DNA from: Henckelia pumila | Lineage: Eukaryota > Streptophyta > Magnoliopsida > Lamiales > Gesneriaceae | Length of the DNA stretch: 64,000 nucleotides | Direction: 5' to 3' | Assembly: GCF_033568475.1 (NCBI RefSeq) | Contig: NC_133122.1 | Location: forward strand, 152,720,861 to 152,784,860 | Program-made: the position numbers and the translations under genes | In this document: positions 11,893-25,600 of the stretch, in pieces | Layout of the letters: each line of letters opens with the position of its first letter | Numbering within the stretch: position 1 is the stretch's first letter | The notes under the pieces: model-generated | Databases searched by the model: none | The model's input: the letters and a program-made list of their open reading frames with translations, nothing else | Told to the model about the DNA's origin: nothing

Positions 11893-13344
11893 TGTAGCGA
11901 CCCAACCCGGATCCACTACTTAATCAGATTTAAAGCATAATTAAGCATGCGATTAAAATAAATCATCGCGAAATATTTAAATAAAAGCAGACCGGCAGAA
12001 TACAATCGGTTAAATAAACCAATATACAACCCAATCGAATTACAAATAATCCTAAGGGTAAAGACCTACAGCTAATCCTGCTGTCTTCACTGGTCACTGA
12101 CTACTCCAAGCTCCTGGTGCTCAACCCTGCACCTACACCTGCCCCGTTGAATGGGGTGCCCAGATACACAAAAAATACTGGACGTGAGCTCTAAGCTCAA
12201 TACGGAAGCAATGCTATTTATAATATATGCAGCACATAGATGTATTTAAAACCAAGGTAAAACAGTATACTCAGGGTGCCAAGAATATGCATGGTTGTGC
12301 CGGATAGATAATCCGCGGTGCCGCTCCCATATTCTCCTACCGACTATAGCGTCTACTCCACCATCGTGGTCGCTCATAGTGATAGCAAAACCAGGTGCTG
12401 AGTCTCCCTAATCCTGACTCGAATCCAAAACAGGACACTTGTTTCATATGGAAACTAGCAATGCTTGCCTCGAGTCCATGATGAGTTACAAGCTCCCTAT
12501 GGAAACTGTCAGTGACTCACATCATGCTAGATGCAGTCTACCGTAAAGACATGAATATGCTAAAGCTGAAAAACATATAAAACAAGTATCACATACTCAT
12601 GCAACACATATAATATATATCATGCTGGTCACCTCAGTCAGTACTTACGTACCTTACTACAGGCAGTCCTAGCAGTCCCACTCTAGGTTCCAAGCCTATC
12701 ATCCGTTCTACCATTCAAATACACATGCATCATTAATTAATCTTTAAAAGCCTTAACTAAGATATTGCATACTCCCAAATAATTTTAGGAAGCAAAAGTT
12801 ATACCTGCGTCCGTCGTCAGCCTGCTAATGGCAATTGCCTCAAAACTAGGCCACAACTCCGCTACGACACCTGGATTGCTATGCCACTTCCGGAATCCAA
12901 AAAGGATGCCTCGAATTCCCTAGATCTAAGCTAGAAGGCTAAGGAATTGAGAGAGAAAATAGGAGAGGGGCGAGTTGAAATGAGGCCTCGGCACCCCTAT
13001 TTATAGACGGAGTTCGGAGCCTCCGATCTCGGCTTTGGATCCTCCGAATTGGTTCGGATCCTTTGTTCCCGACTTTGGATCCTCCGTAGTCACATCAATG
13101 ATGTCACCAATGACATATTATTCTCGGACAACTGGCCATGCAAGTTCGGATCCTCCGTTCTGAGTTTGGATCCTCCGATCCCTCCGAACGCTCAGAACCT
13201 TCCCGGCCATTTTTGAGTGTTGTGGACCCATTTTTGAAATCCTTAGATCCTTTTGGAAACCCCTTAATCATGTTTTACTAAATCTAAACATGATCACTTG
13301 ATTAATTACTCATTAATCGTTAATTCTGGATACGGGTCACTACA
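11893..13344 (-). repeat. 5' LTR of the interrupted non-coding element
   Basis: This 1452 bp LTR starts TGTAGCGACCCAACCC and ends GGGTCACTACA. It is homologous to the LTRs at 30909-32151 and 36390-37785. Its partner LTR and target duplication lie outside the recognisable part of the window. Confidence 0.85.
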
Positions 13345-13429
13345 GGTAGGGTCGCTACAGATATAGTGCAGTGGTTGGTGAGATATTGGTGGCTAGGAGA
13401 GTTTTAAATGCCCAAAAAAAGGAGGAATA

Positions 13430-16400
13430 AAGTCAGCGAGAAAATCTTTTTCATACTCGTTGTTTTGTGAATGAGAAAGTGTGCAGTCTCATTATTGATG
13501 GTAGGAGTTGTACAAATTTAGCTAGTTGTGAGTTGGTGGAGAAATTGGGGTTGCCTACTTTAAAGCATCCACAACCATTATTGGTTGCAGTGGTTTAATG
13601 ACTGTGCGGAGGTAAAGGTGACCAAGCAAGTAGCGATCCCGTTTTCTATTGGTAAGTATGTTGATGAGGTAGTGTGTGATGTGGTACCTATGGATGCTTG
13701 TCATATATTGTTGGGTATACTGTGGCAGTTTGATAGGAAAGTAGTGCATGATGGGTTTAAAAATAAGTATTCTTTTACTATGAAAAAAGAGTCTATTTTA
13801 TTGTTACCCATGTCTCCAAAGCAAATATTGAAGGATCAAATGAAAAAGGAAAAAAGAGAGGAGGCCGAAAAAAAAGTGATAAAAAAGTGAGAGGGCCTTA
13901 GAAAAGAAAAGTGAGAAAAAAAAAAGATGAAAAGAAAAAAAATGAAAGAAAAGAGGCTGAAAAAAGATGTACATAGCCCAAAAAAGTGAGTTGAGAGATG
14001 TTTTGCATTCTCATGTTCCACTTGTGTTGATCTTTTATAAGGAATTTCTCCAAAACACAAGTGATATAGCCGGAGATCTTTCGAGCGTTGTTACATCTCT
14101 TTTGCAGGAGTTAGAGGAGTAGTTTCTAGAGGAGCTACCTCAAGGGTTACCACCTTTGAGAGGGATTGAGCATTAGATCGAATTCGTACCCGGGAGTGCG
14201 TTGCCGAACCGTCCAGCTTATAGGGGCAATCCAGAGGAGACAAAAGAACTGAAAAGACAGGTAAGTGAACTCTTAGATAAAGGTTTTGTTAGTGATTTGA
14301 TGTCACCATTTGCAGTGCCTGTATTGTTAGTTCCTAAGAAAGATGGATCTTGGCGCATGTGTGTGGATTGTAGGGCTATAAAAAATATTATCATCAAGTA
14401 TAGACATCCTATTTCTAGACTAGATGATATGTTAGATGAATTGCATGGCTTTAACATTTTTAGCAAGATTAATCTTAAGATTGGTTATCATCAAATTAGG
14501 ATGAGAAAGGGAGATGAGTGGAAAACTGCGTTTAAAATAAAGTATGGTTCGTATGAATGGATGGTTAAGCCTTTTGGACTTACTAATTCACCTAGTACTT
14601 TTATGCGTCTAATGAATCATGTATTGTGTGCATATATTGGAAAATTTGTGGTTGTATATTTTGATGATATATTGGTATATAGCAAGAATTAACATGATCA
14701 TGTGGAACACTTGAGATTTGTACTAATAAATTTGAAAGTTGAACACTTATATGCTAATCTGAAGAAGTGTGTGTTTTTTACAAAAGAGCTCGTGTTTCTT
14801 GGTTTTGTTGTGAGTGCACAAGTAGTAAGAGTGGATGAAGAAAAGGTAACTGCCAATCGAGATTGGACGACGCCTACGTCGATTGGTCAAGTTCGAAGTT
14901 TTCATGGGTTTGCAGGATTCTACAGGAGGTTTGTGAAAGACTTTAGAACGTTGGCAGCACCTATGACTGCAGTGATAAAGAAAAAAGTCCTGTTTCATTG
15001 GGGAGATGAACAGGATAAGTCTTTCAATTTAATGAAGAAAAAATTAATTAATGCTCATTTATTGGTTTTGCCTGATTTTTCTGACACCTTGAAATTGAAT
15101 GTGATGCTTCAGGTGTAGGAATCAGAGGAGTGTTGATGCAAGGAGGGAAGCCAGTGGCATATTTCAGCGAGAAGTTGAATGAAGCAGCGTTGAATTATCC
15201 AACGTATGATAAGGAGTTTTATGCTTTAGTGCGAGTGCTTGAGACGTGACAGCATTACCTGAGACCGAAGGAGTTTGTTATTCATACGGATCATGAATCG
15301 TTGAAGCATCTTAAAGGACAAAAAAATTTGAATAAGAGACATGCAAAGTGGGTGGCATTTGTGGAAACGTTTCCTTACGTCATCAAGTACAAGAAAGGAA
15401 AGGAAAATGTGGTAGCGGATGCGTTGTCACGAAGGTACGTTTTCTTAACTACTTTAGATGCTAAATTTTTGGATTTTGAGTATGTGAAAGAATTGTATGC
15501 TAGTGATAGTGAATTTTGTGAAGTGTATAAATCATGTATGCATAGTCCTCAAGGAAAATTTTATTTGCATGATGCATGGTTACTTATTTAAAGAAAATAG
15601 GTTATGTATTCCTAAAATGTCAATTAGGGAGTTACTTGTTAAGGAATCACATGGTGGTGGTTTAATGAGTCATTGTTTTGTGGCTAAAACATATCAAGTT
15701 TTGCATGAGCATTTTTATTGGCCACAAATGAAGCATGATGTAGAGAAATTTTGTGAGCGGTGTGAGACTTGTAGGAGGGTAAAGTCTAGATCGCAACCGC
15801 ATGGTTTGTATACCCCACTTCCAGTACCTAATGAACCTTAGGTAGACAATTCTATGGATTTTGTTCTTGGGTTATCGAGGTCTAAGAAGGGGAGGAATTC
15901 TATTTATGTTGTGGTAGATAGGTTTTTAAAAGTGGCACATTTTATTGTTTATAAAAAATCAGACGATGTTTCGCATGTTGCAGATTTGTTCTTTAATGAG
16001 ATTGTTAGATTGCATGGAATGCCTAGGATTATTATTTTTGATAGGGATACTCGATTTTTAAGTTACTTTTGGAAAACACTATGGTGTTAACTTGGTACTA
16101 AGTTGTTGTTTTCTACTAGTTGTCATCCTCAAATTGATGGACAAACAAAGGTAGTCAATATGACTTTAGGAACTTTGTTGCGCGCTATCATTAAGAAGAA
16201 CTTGAAAAATTGGGAAGAGTGTTTGCCATTTATTGAATTTGCTTATAATCGTAGTGTACATTCTACTACGAGTTATTCACCATTTGAAATTGTTTATGGT
16301 TTTAACCCATTGACTCTGTTGAATTTGATGTCTTTACCTATGAGTGAAAGGATTAACATGCCCGTCAAAAAAAAAAAATAAAGGGTTAACATGGATGGAA

Positions 16401-16977
16401 AAAAGAAAGCTAAATTTGTTAAGAGCTTGCATGAGAAGTGCGAGAGAACATTGAGAAGAAGAATTTGCAGTACACTAAGCAAGCGAACAAAGGGATGAAG
16501 AAGGTTGCATTTGAGCCCGGTGATTGGGTTTGGTTGCACTTGAGAAAATAGTGTTTTTCGAAGAAGAGGCGTTCAAAATTTTTTCCTAGAGGCAATGGTC
16601 CATTTTAAGTCCTTGATAGAATCAACGACAATGCCTACAAGCTAGATCAACCAGCAGGTGAGTATAATGTGAGTACTAGTTTTAATGTTGCTGATCTTTC
16701 GTTGTTTGATGTAGGTCATGAGCAAGATTTAAGGACAAATACATTTCAATAAGAAGAGGATGATGCGATCGTGGAAAGCTCGCATGCGGATCGTGTTGCG
16801 GGGAATGCTCGAGATCCATTGGAGTTGCCCTTAGGACCAATGACGAGGAGTCGAGCTAAAAAGTTTAAGAAAGCACTGCAAATATTGATTCTAAATTACC
16901 AAGATAAAGTTGGAACACTTGAAGATTATTCTGGAAGATGTTTATGCATCATTGAAGAGTTAAAGAGTGAGAAATTA
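13430..16977 (+). pseudogene. pol: Ty3/gypsy pol pseudogene (PR-RT-RH-IN)
   Basis: Protein similarity is clear but the frame is broken repeatedly. The protease-like segment ends in MDACHILLG. RT contains [17 protein letters not shown], then [14 protein letters not shown], and the catalytic YFDDILVYS. Breaks include a stop after the YFDD motif near 14690, a frame change near 15115, a TGA near 15247, a stop near 15590, a stop near 15839 and a TAA near 16088. The RNase H part has [14 protein letters not shown] sequence and ends in ADALSRR. Integrase shows the zinc-binding HCCC region and [10 protein letters not shown]. The C-terminal piece has GPMTRSRAKK, typical of gypsy pol tails. The family's product copies and integrates the element; this copy cannot make one. 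A Lys/Glu-rich low-complexity stretch separates protease from RT (13840-13980). Confidence 0.85.
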
Positions 16978-17640
16978 TGAATTCGGATAGAAAGTTTCTT
17001 GCCCGAGCGCAAGAACTTGTCGCTCAAGCAAGCACCGTGAAAATTTTTGGACAGAGAATTTCTCGCCTGAGCGAAACATTTTACCGCTCGAGCGAGCCTT
17101 GAAGAAAATTCGAGGCAGAAGTCTGCTCACTCGAGTGCATGTTATTACCGCTCGAGCGAGAGTTTATTTACGAGAAAAAACACACACTCGGCATGTTAGT
17201 GTGTGTACAAGAGTTTTGACTATTTTTGTGGTATTTTTCTATTTTTGAGACTTTTAAGTCTATTAATTAGGAAACTTTTAAGATATATCTTTTTGATATC
17301 TTTGTAATAATATTTTGCGTTATCTTTTATTTTTGATTTGTAACTGTAAATGCATTATTCTTATTCATCAATAATAGTTTTCAGATTTTATTCAAATTAT
17401 TGATTGAAATTCTCTCAAAAATTTTATTGAAGCTTTGGCTTTGTTCAAAAACAAACTTATAAAAGTTATTTACTTTGTGGTGTTTGTCAATTGTACTTCA
17501 TTGAAGATTATCAGATACAAGTTATCTGAAAATCTCATTGAATTCAATTGTTACGTAATTTCTGTTGTTAATCATTTATCGATTAAAGGTGAAAATTCAA
17601 ATTTTATCTTTTATTATTTTTCGTGAGATTATATTTGTCT
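16978..17640 (+). other. Non-coding gypsy 3' region with GCTCGAGCG palindromes
   Basis: This follows the pol tail. Between 17000 and 17165 variants of the palindrome-like unit GCTCGAGCGAG recur at least four times. The rest is AT-rich. I saw no polypurine tract or LTR boundary that I trust. Confidence 0.45.
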
Positions 17641-18049
17641 TAAAAAGATCGAAACATCAATTGAGTCTTTTGTTTAATTGATCTGAGGGCACGAATTGAA
17701 TTATTTTTGTGTTTGAACACAAAAAAATAAAAATCGGAGCAAATTACTTGGAGAAAACAAAGAAGACAACTCGCAGATTTTGGTCGAAATAGGGACGATG
17801 GTTTGCACGATTTGACCCGTAGTTTCTTGGATTCAGAACATAATTGATTTCATGAGATCTTGGACTAACCTCCAGGGTGGTCCCCAGTTTGTTTCCGTCG
17901 GATTTCGAGCGATGATGGCGGCTGATTGGCGCTGGTTAGGAGGTGACGAGAAAGGGTAGGGTTTGACAATTGGTTTCTTTTCTTTGTTCTGTTTAGTTTT
18001 GAGGAGAATAGACAACCGTTTGCTTATGTCATTGAGGGGGAAAAAATCC

Positions 18050-18377
18050 AAAACCTTTTAAAAAAACACCCTACGAAAACGATTTTTTAAAATCGTTATC
18101 GTAGCCCAAAAAAACCCACTAAAGGACAAAGGTTTTTAAAAACAGTTGTCTTTGTTCACAAAAAGAATGCCCATAGAAAACGTTTTTTAAAAACCGTTGT
18201 CTTTGACTCCAAAAATAAGCAAAAAGACAACAGTTTTTTGAAAACCGTTGTCTTTGGTAATAAAAAAACTCATAGACAACGGTTTTCATTAAAACATTGT
18301 TAAAAGCTAAAAGACAACTGTTTTAATTTAAAACCTATGTCTTTTAGGTGTTGTGTATTTGGAGTTTTGTTGTAGTG
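18050..18377. mobile_element. CACTA transposon end with subterminal repeats
   Basis: The right tip GGAGTTTTGTTGTAGTG (18361-18377) is the complement of CACTACAACAAAACTCC, a CACTA-type terminal inverted repeat. Inward of it, at least five short copies of 'acaacggtttt' / 'aaaaccgttgtc' alternate in both orientations, the usual subterminal repeats bound by transposase. The opposite end and a 3 bp duplication were not found, so this is probably a truncated or non-autonomous copy. The left limit is approximate. Confidence 0.7.
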
Positions 18378-19688
18378 TTATATACAATATAGCATATGAC
18401 TGATTTCTGTCGTCTACTGATATTGTCCAGTTGAGTAACTTAGTTCAGTTGTCAAACATCGTTCAGTTGAGTTACTCTTTACCAGTCATGATATTATTTT
18501 ACAATTTAATTGTTAAAGACCAAAACTTAAATTAATCTCCAACATATATATATAGCAGGTAGTTCGGCTTTTCTTTTAATGGGAGTTCTAGATATTGTTT
18601 TATATGGTTCTAATGAACCAACACTCAATTCTAAAATATTAATTATATCATTCCTATCCTTCGATTTTTCTAGATATGATCCAAGCCAGTTCAATTATAT
18701 TCCTTGAAGATCATATTTATCGAAACAAATACGATTTTCTCGATAAGATATTCTCCTCATTCTTTCTCTATGTTGTTTACGGAATCTAGTTCTTTTGGGG
18801 TTATAATTGATGGTTGTAATTTTTAGAATTCCATCTCTACAATAAAACCAGACGTGAGAGTTTCGACTCATTCAACGCCTCGCAAATAAAAGTATTCAAA
18901 ATTAATTACACTTATATTTGATTCTATATTAATTAAATAGATATTCACGTTTTTAAAATGTAATTAACCCAAAATAGAACATTATTCTAAAACGATTAAT
19001 TTGCCAATTCATCCCATTTTAATTTCTTAATTATTTGAGTTTTTTTTTGTTTCTAATTTTTTTTTTAATTTCATTGCGAGTCTATTTTCTAAAGGCTATA
19101 GCCATTATAATATCTTGGTACCTTTCGTAGAGTATGCTGTTTTACTGTACAATATTGAATATCTAGAAGCTCATCATTTTAAAAAAAAAGTAATATGTTT
19201 TTTTATATATAGTTAGACACAAAACATATGCATATATAACATGTGCAATAATAAAATCTTTAACACTAACTTTAGAAAAAAAAATAACTTACTCCACTAT
19301 TATATATATTCAACACCAAAAAGTAATATTTGACATAAAATGATAAGTTATTTTAAGATTTAATATATATTTATATGGAATTAATTAATACATACATTAA
19401 CTGACGAGTTTTTAACAGGACACTACTAGCTAACTATCCGTTCATACCGTTAATGTTAACGAGGCGCCACACTCTACTGTAGCCTGATCCTAGAAATTTA
19501 ATTTTGAAGGCTCTAGCTCTTATATATCTTCAACAGTACTTCTTGATGTTTATATATATATATATATATATCTGCCAATGCCATGCATATTTTATCACAA
19601 GAAGCTAGCGATTTAAATTTTTAGGATCTTAATAATTAAAATGGAAATGAATATATAATAGTGTACAAAGGGCCGGGGCAGCAACAGA
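18378..19688 (+). promoter_or_regulatory. Upstream region of the PDR transporter gene
   Basis: There is no gene in these 1.3 kb. The sequence is AT-rich, with an (AT)n run at about 19551-19571, roughly 120-140 bp before the start codon, that could act as or obscure the TATA region. The core promoter is not resolved. Confidence 0.35.
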
Positions 19689-22600
19689 ATGATGAGAAAT
19701 GTATCAGCGGCATGGAGGAAGAGCAACGGCTTGGAGATATTTTCTGGTTCATCGAGGGAAGAAGACGATGAAGAAGCCCTTAGATGGGCCGCCCTCGAGA
19801 AACTCCCGACTTATGATCGCTTGAGGAAAGGCATTCTTCTTGGATCAAGAGGTGATCCTAGTGTGATGGATGTGGCTGAACTTGGATTTGAAGAAAGGAA
19901 GCGGCTGGTCGATAGGCTCGTAAACGTAATCGAGGAAGATAACGACAAGTTTTTGATGAAGCTCAAGGATCGGATAGATAGGTACGTGCGTGCATGCTTT
20001 AGGTATTGTTTGCAACCTTTAAAAATAAGTGATTATGAAGATTTTTTTCACAAATTTGTAAAGAGAATCTCCATAATCACTTCTTTTTAGAGGTTGCAAA
20101 CACTACTTTAGTAACCGGATTATACAATGGTGTTGGTGATCATATATATATATCCTCCAGTTAAATATAATTATATGCATTATATATATGTTGTTTAATT
20201 TTTGTGTGTATGTAGGGTTGGAATAGAATTGCCTACAGTTGAAGTGAGATTTGAGAACCTACATGTTGAAACAGAAGCTCATGTAGGAAGTAGAGCTTTG
20301 CCTTCTTTCATCAACTTCTTCGCAAATATCTTCGAGGTAATCAAAATTTGGCATGTTCATTACGATCGAGCTAATATCATGCTTATATGCTTCACTAATG
20401 TGCGAATCATAATGTAAAAATAATAAGAATCAATGTAACTATATATTTAAAAGTGAGTAATATTGATCTTCATTATTTTTTTATAATTAAATAATATTAT
20501 ATTGTAAATAAACTCATCGTTTAATTAATATATTGTGATTAATTATAAGTAACTCTAAACCAATTGTGCAATAGGAAACACACACAAAACAACAATGATT
20601 CTTTATAATCTTTAGAAGTAACTCGATCTAAACCAATTGCGCAGTTCGAGAACCCAATATCGAAAATTTTGGATGTAATCAGAAAACATTATGTTGAATT
20701 CAACAAGATTTAAATTTCAAGAAGCAAAAAACAATTACAATCACATTTAACTAAATTTTTCTAGCTAGTTATGTATATAATTTTAAATAATTATTAATAA
20801 TTTATGATATTTAGATGTGTACGTATATATTTATATAAGTGTATTCGATCAAATTAATTATTATCTTATTAATTAATAATTATCAAAATTATTAATTTAA
20901 CATCGAATAATATTAATTTATAAATATTTTAATATATAAATAAATTAATCGAATTCCTACTTTCATCCCTATTGGTTGAGACTAAAATCACTTCAGTTCT
21001 CTAGTTTGCCATTTGCTTAAATATCGTTCAATTTATGAATACTAGACAATTTAGTCCCCGACGACGTTAATTCGTCGTTAAAAAATTTAATAAAAACTAA
21101 TTATTGCATTCAACAAAATAATTAATTTTTACGTTCGTAATCTCTAATATCAATACCGCTCTGATCATCTAAGGGTGGTATCATAATTAATCTCTATTAT
21201 ATGAAATATTTTAACCCTGAGCTATTTCTATTATACGAAATATTTTAATAAATGACTTTAGTCAAAGTATCTTTTTGGAAACTAGCATTCCTTAGTTTGA
21301 ATATCGATATCATACTGTTCAGATTGAAAAAAAAAACCCTAGTTTTTTAAATGAAAATAAAGGCTAGTTTGGTTTTGATTTTCGAGAATATAATTAGTTT
21401 TAAAAATTGACTACATTTGGTTTTTTTTACTTTAGTTTTCTTATTTAATTTTTAATTTCATTACTTTAAAATATTAAATTTTCTAATTTATAATATTGAT
21501 TCAATATAAATACTTTAAAATTTCAAAATTCATACCCAAAATTTCGTATTATTATCATGTCGTATTGATATTTCGAGATACCGAAAATATCGATTTTTTT
21601 AGTACTTTTTAATAAATGCGCTATACTGAAAATTTTGATATTTTTTCCACCTTGATTTGGTCTTATAAAACTTTCATGTTTATACCAAAAGGGGAAGAAA
21701 AGAAGAAGGAAAGGGTCCGAAGAGGATAAACCAAAAAATTAAAACTCCGTTGGGACAAGTAATTATAAAACGTGTTCATAAATTTTTTTTTGAATTTTTT
21801 TTATAAAATGTTTAAAACTTGTTTTAAGAATAAATGTGTTTGAAAAATATTCCAAGAAAATTATTTTATTTTTTTATCTTAATCCCATCAATTTTTGTTA
21901 TTTGAGATTGAATCCGACTATACGATCATTTTGGTTTCGTTGGACATGTAGTTATAAAACGTTTTTATAAAAGTGTTTTTAAAAACTTTTTATAAAATGT
22001 TTTAACAGTTATTTTAATAATAAATATGTATTTGAACAACTATTTTATAAAAATATTTTAATATTTCAAAAGTAGTGTTGTTTATCTTTGGCTTCCATAG
22101 TTCTATTTAGGGTGGTTCGGTACGATATACCGCGGTATTCAACGAATACCACATACCGTATCGAAAATTTAGTTACCGAAATTTTCGATACCGTAACGAA
22201 AATTTCGGTATACCAAAATTTCGATATGACATAAATTCATACCGTTCTTAACGAAATTCTGTACGATATCGGTATGATACCGCGTATACCGTCATTTGTT
22301 ATACGCGGTATCATACCGATACCGTGTATACCGACTTTTTTTATATTTTTTTCGATACGGTATAAGCGATATGACGGCATTTCGATATTTTTTCCCAACC
22401 CTAGTTCTATTCTAAAAACATCTAAAAATACATGGTAAGTATTCTTTCAAAACAATATTTGAAAAAAAACAATATTTGAAAAAAACTTTTTAAAAAATAT
22501 TTTTCAAAACATTTTACAAAAAATTTATGCACACATATTTTAAAATTTTTTTCGACTAAAAATACTTTTAGACGGACGTTTACGTATGTTTGGTGCGTGG

Positions 22601-25600
22601 GTGTCTAATTCTACATGCGCGTTTTTGTTTTGAAAGGGATTCTCAAGCTATCTGCACATACTTCCTAGCAACAGGAAACAACTACTGATCCTTCAAGATG
22701 TCAGCGGAATCTTGAAGCCTTGCCGGTAATTTCTCCAAGGGAACACTTATTCCAGTTCATTTTGTCAGGAAGATTTTTCCCTCCTTTCACTTTTTTTTTT
22801 TGGTTGCAGAATGGCACTTCTTTTAGGTCCTCCGAGTTCGGGAAAGACGACACTTTTGTTGGCTTTGGCTGGAATTCTTGATCCTTCTTTGAAGGTTATG
22901 TTTCCATGTTGTAATATACTGTTTCATTCCTTAATGTATTTCAGAGGGGAAATGTAAGGGAAGAGTTGATAATTTTTCGTTTCTTGATGATCAGTTTTCG
23001 GGCACGGTGACGTATAATGGGCATAGCATGAAAGAATTTGTACCACAAAGAACTGCTGCATATATAAGCCAACATGATGTTCATTTAGGGGAAATGACTG
23101 TACGAGAAACCATGGCCTTTTCTGCTAGGTGTCAAGGAGTAGGGAGCAGTCACGGTTGGTCTTTTTCGCTTCGATTTTTCGACCTCCCATCTGTAAAATT
23201 GGAAGAAATAAATACATGGTAATCTGCTGTGAAAATTTTGCAGAAATGCTAGCAGAGTTATCAAGAAGAGAGACGGAAGCGAACATAAAGCCTGACCCCG
23301 ATGTAGATATCTACATGAAAGTAAGAATGTTGCATTGATCATCTAATGCACAAAAAAAAAAAAAAAAGTAAATTTTAACTAAAATTTGTGTTTGAGAGCG
23401 AATCTTATCATTGCTGTTTGTTGTCATTGGATCATGTAGGCTGCAGCAATAGAAGGCCAAGAAGCAAGTGTAGTCACAGATTATATTATTAAGGTAGCTA
23501 GATTTGAATAGTTTATAATTTTAATCAGAGGGAAAATATAGAACTTATCCGTGTTGATTTGATTTCAAATTTTCAGGTGCTTGCATTGGATGTTTGTGCT
23601 GATACATTAGTAGGAAGCGACATGATCAGGGGAATCTCTGGTGGACAGAGAAAACGTGTTACAATAGGTGAATCAAGCTACGTTGGCGTAGTTATTAGGA
23701 ACTTGTACTATTTGTTGGATCAAGTACATGGGATGTATCAGAGGATTAGATTGGCGATAATAGGGTAACTCAAATACCTAATATCGTGCACTCGCAATAG
23801 GGGTAAATATTGGTGTCTAAACAACCTTCTCCTAATAAGTAGATCGACTCACAACTCTTTGGATTCAAACATATGACTGATTTCTGTTCCAACACTACCC
23901 TTTCGATAATTTCAATAATCTGCAAGTCATGAAAATAAAAAAACATTAACCGTTTTGACATTAAAAATTGTACGATGAAGAGCCTGTTGCCACATGAATA
24001 AATTATATAGATAATGATAACGTTGTTATTCAACTGAAATGACAAATTCACATTTCACTGATAACGTACATTGTAGCCTCTTATCACAGGAATCTGTTGC
24101 TTTCCGGCATTGATTTTTATATATATGTGGTTTAACCAAATTTATCAGGTGAGATGCTGGTTGGACCAGCAAAAGCGCTCTTCATGGACGAAATATCGAC
24201 AGGATTAGATAGTTCCACGGCGTTCCAAGTAGTGAATTCCATCAGACAATCCATCCATATCCTCAATGGCACAGCTCTTATTTCACTACTTCAACCCGAA
24301 CCCGAGACTTACGATTTGTTCGATGATATAATCCTTATGTCAGAAGGACATGTTGTTTATCAAGGGCCCCGGGAAAGAGTGCTCGAATTCTTCCAATCCT
24401 TGGGCTTCAGATGTCCTGAAAGAAAAGGGGTGGCTGATTTCTTGCAGGAAGTAGGAATCTGGAAAGAAGAGTATTTTTTGGCCGTTTTCAAACTATTGTT
24501 ACTCATTTTGGAATTTAATTCGATGCAGGTGACATCAAAGAAAGATCAATGGCAATATTGGGCAGATAATGAGAAGCCATATAGATTTATTAGTGTGAAA
24601 GACTTGGCTGAAATGTTTAAGGTATATGAGATTGGGCAGAAACTAAGTGCTGATTTATCAGTTCCATTTGATAAAGATAGAAGTCACCCTGCTGCATTGG
24701 CAACTGAAGACTATGGTGTCAGCAAAAAGGAGCTTTTAAAAGCTTGCGCATCCAGAGAACTTTTGCTTATGAAGAGAAACTCGTTTCTTTACATCTTCAA
24801 GCTCTTCCAGGTCCGTATAGTAACCGTTCCATAGAAATGTTTTTGGGTTTCTCTGTTTCATGTTTGGTGAGTTTAATCAGTAACCACTAGAGTTCGGGTT
24901 ACTTGCGGGGACCATGAACCCTGAAATATTACAATGACTCTGTAATTCAGTTTCTGGATTGTTAGTCAATTCATCTGTATTTTTCTACTTTTTCGTTTTC
25001 ACCTTTTTACAATTATATATAATTTTTTTTAATTATTCATGAACTCAGATCAAGTTGTGCTGCCCTTACTGGATTTTATGTTCAAGTTTGAATATTTACA
25101 ATGACTCCAATGGTATTTTACTGAAGACATCATATTTTTGTGTCTGTTTAAAATGGTCGTCATATATTTATTTTATTATATTCTAATAGTTCAATAATTT
25201 GAATAAACATATGCAAGTGTTATATGTTCAACGATGTATCGCTCACTGATGATTTCTTGAATCTACCTCTAGATTAGCATAATGGCCACCATTGCAATGA
25301 CGGTCTTCATACGACCAAAAATGCACAGAGATGACATATCAGATGGAAGAATATTTTCTGGAGCATTATTCTTTCTTGTCACCTGTGCTACATTCAATGG
25401 AATGTCAGAGTTAGCCTTGATCATTCAAAGGCTTCCTGTCTTTTACAAGCAAAGGAATTTTTATTTTTACCCTGCATGGACTTATGCTCTTCCAAAGTGG
25501 ATCCTATCGATCCCTATCAGTGCAGTTGAAATGGCTTCTTTGGTTGCAATAACTTACTATGAAATCGGTTACGATCCGAATTTATGGAGGTAAGAGTTAC

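Larger units (their letters stand above)
13345..17640 (+). mobile_element. Decayed Ty3/gypsy retrotransposon, plus strand
   Basis: A collinear set of gypsy domains runs protease (about 13430-13800), RT (14150-15000), RNase H (15100-15440), integrase (15540-16380) and a pol tail (16770-16977). No gag and no LTR pair is recognisable. The start abuts the neighbouring LTR, so the left side was probably lost or displaced. The right limit is approximate. Confidence 0.75.

Noticed and set aside
13836..14060. Phe/Ser-rich minus-strand open frame that looks membrane-like
   Set aside because: It is the complement of the Lys/Glu-rich low-complexity stretch between protease and RT of the gypsy pol.
17833..18051. 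72-codon minus-strand open frame next to the CACTA end
   Set aside because: No family match and no splice context; probably chance in transposon-derived DNA.
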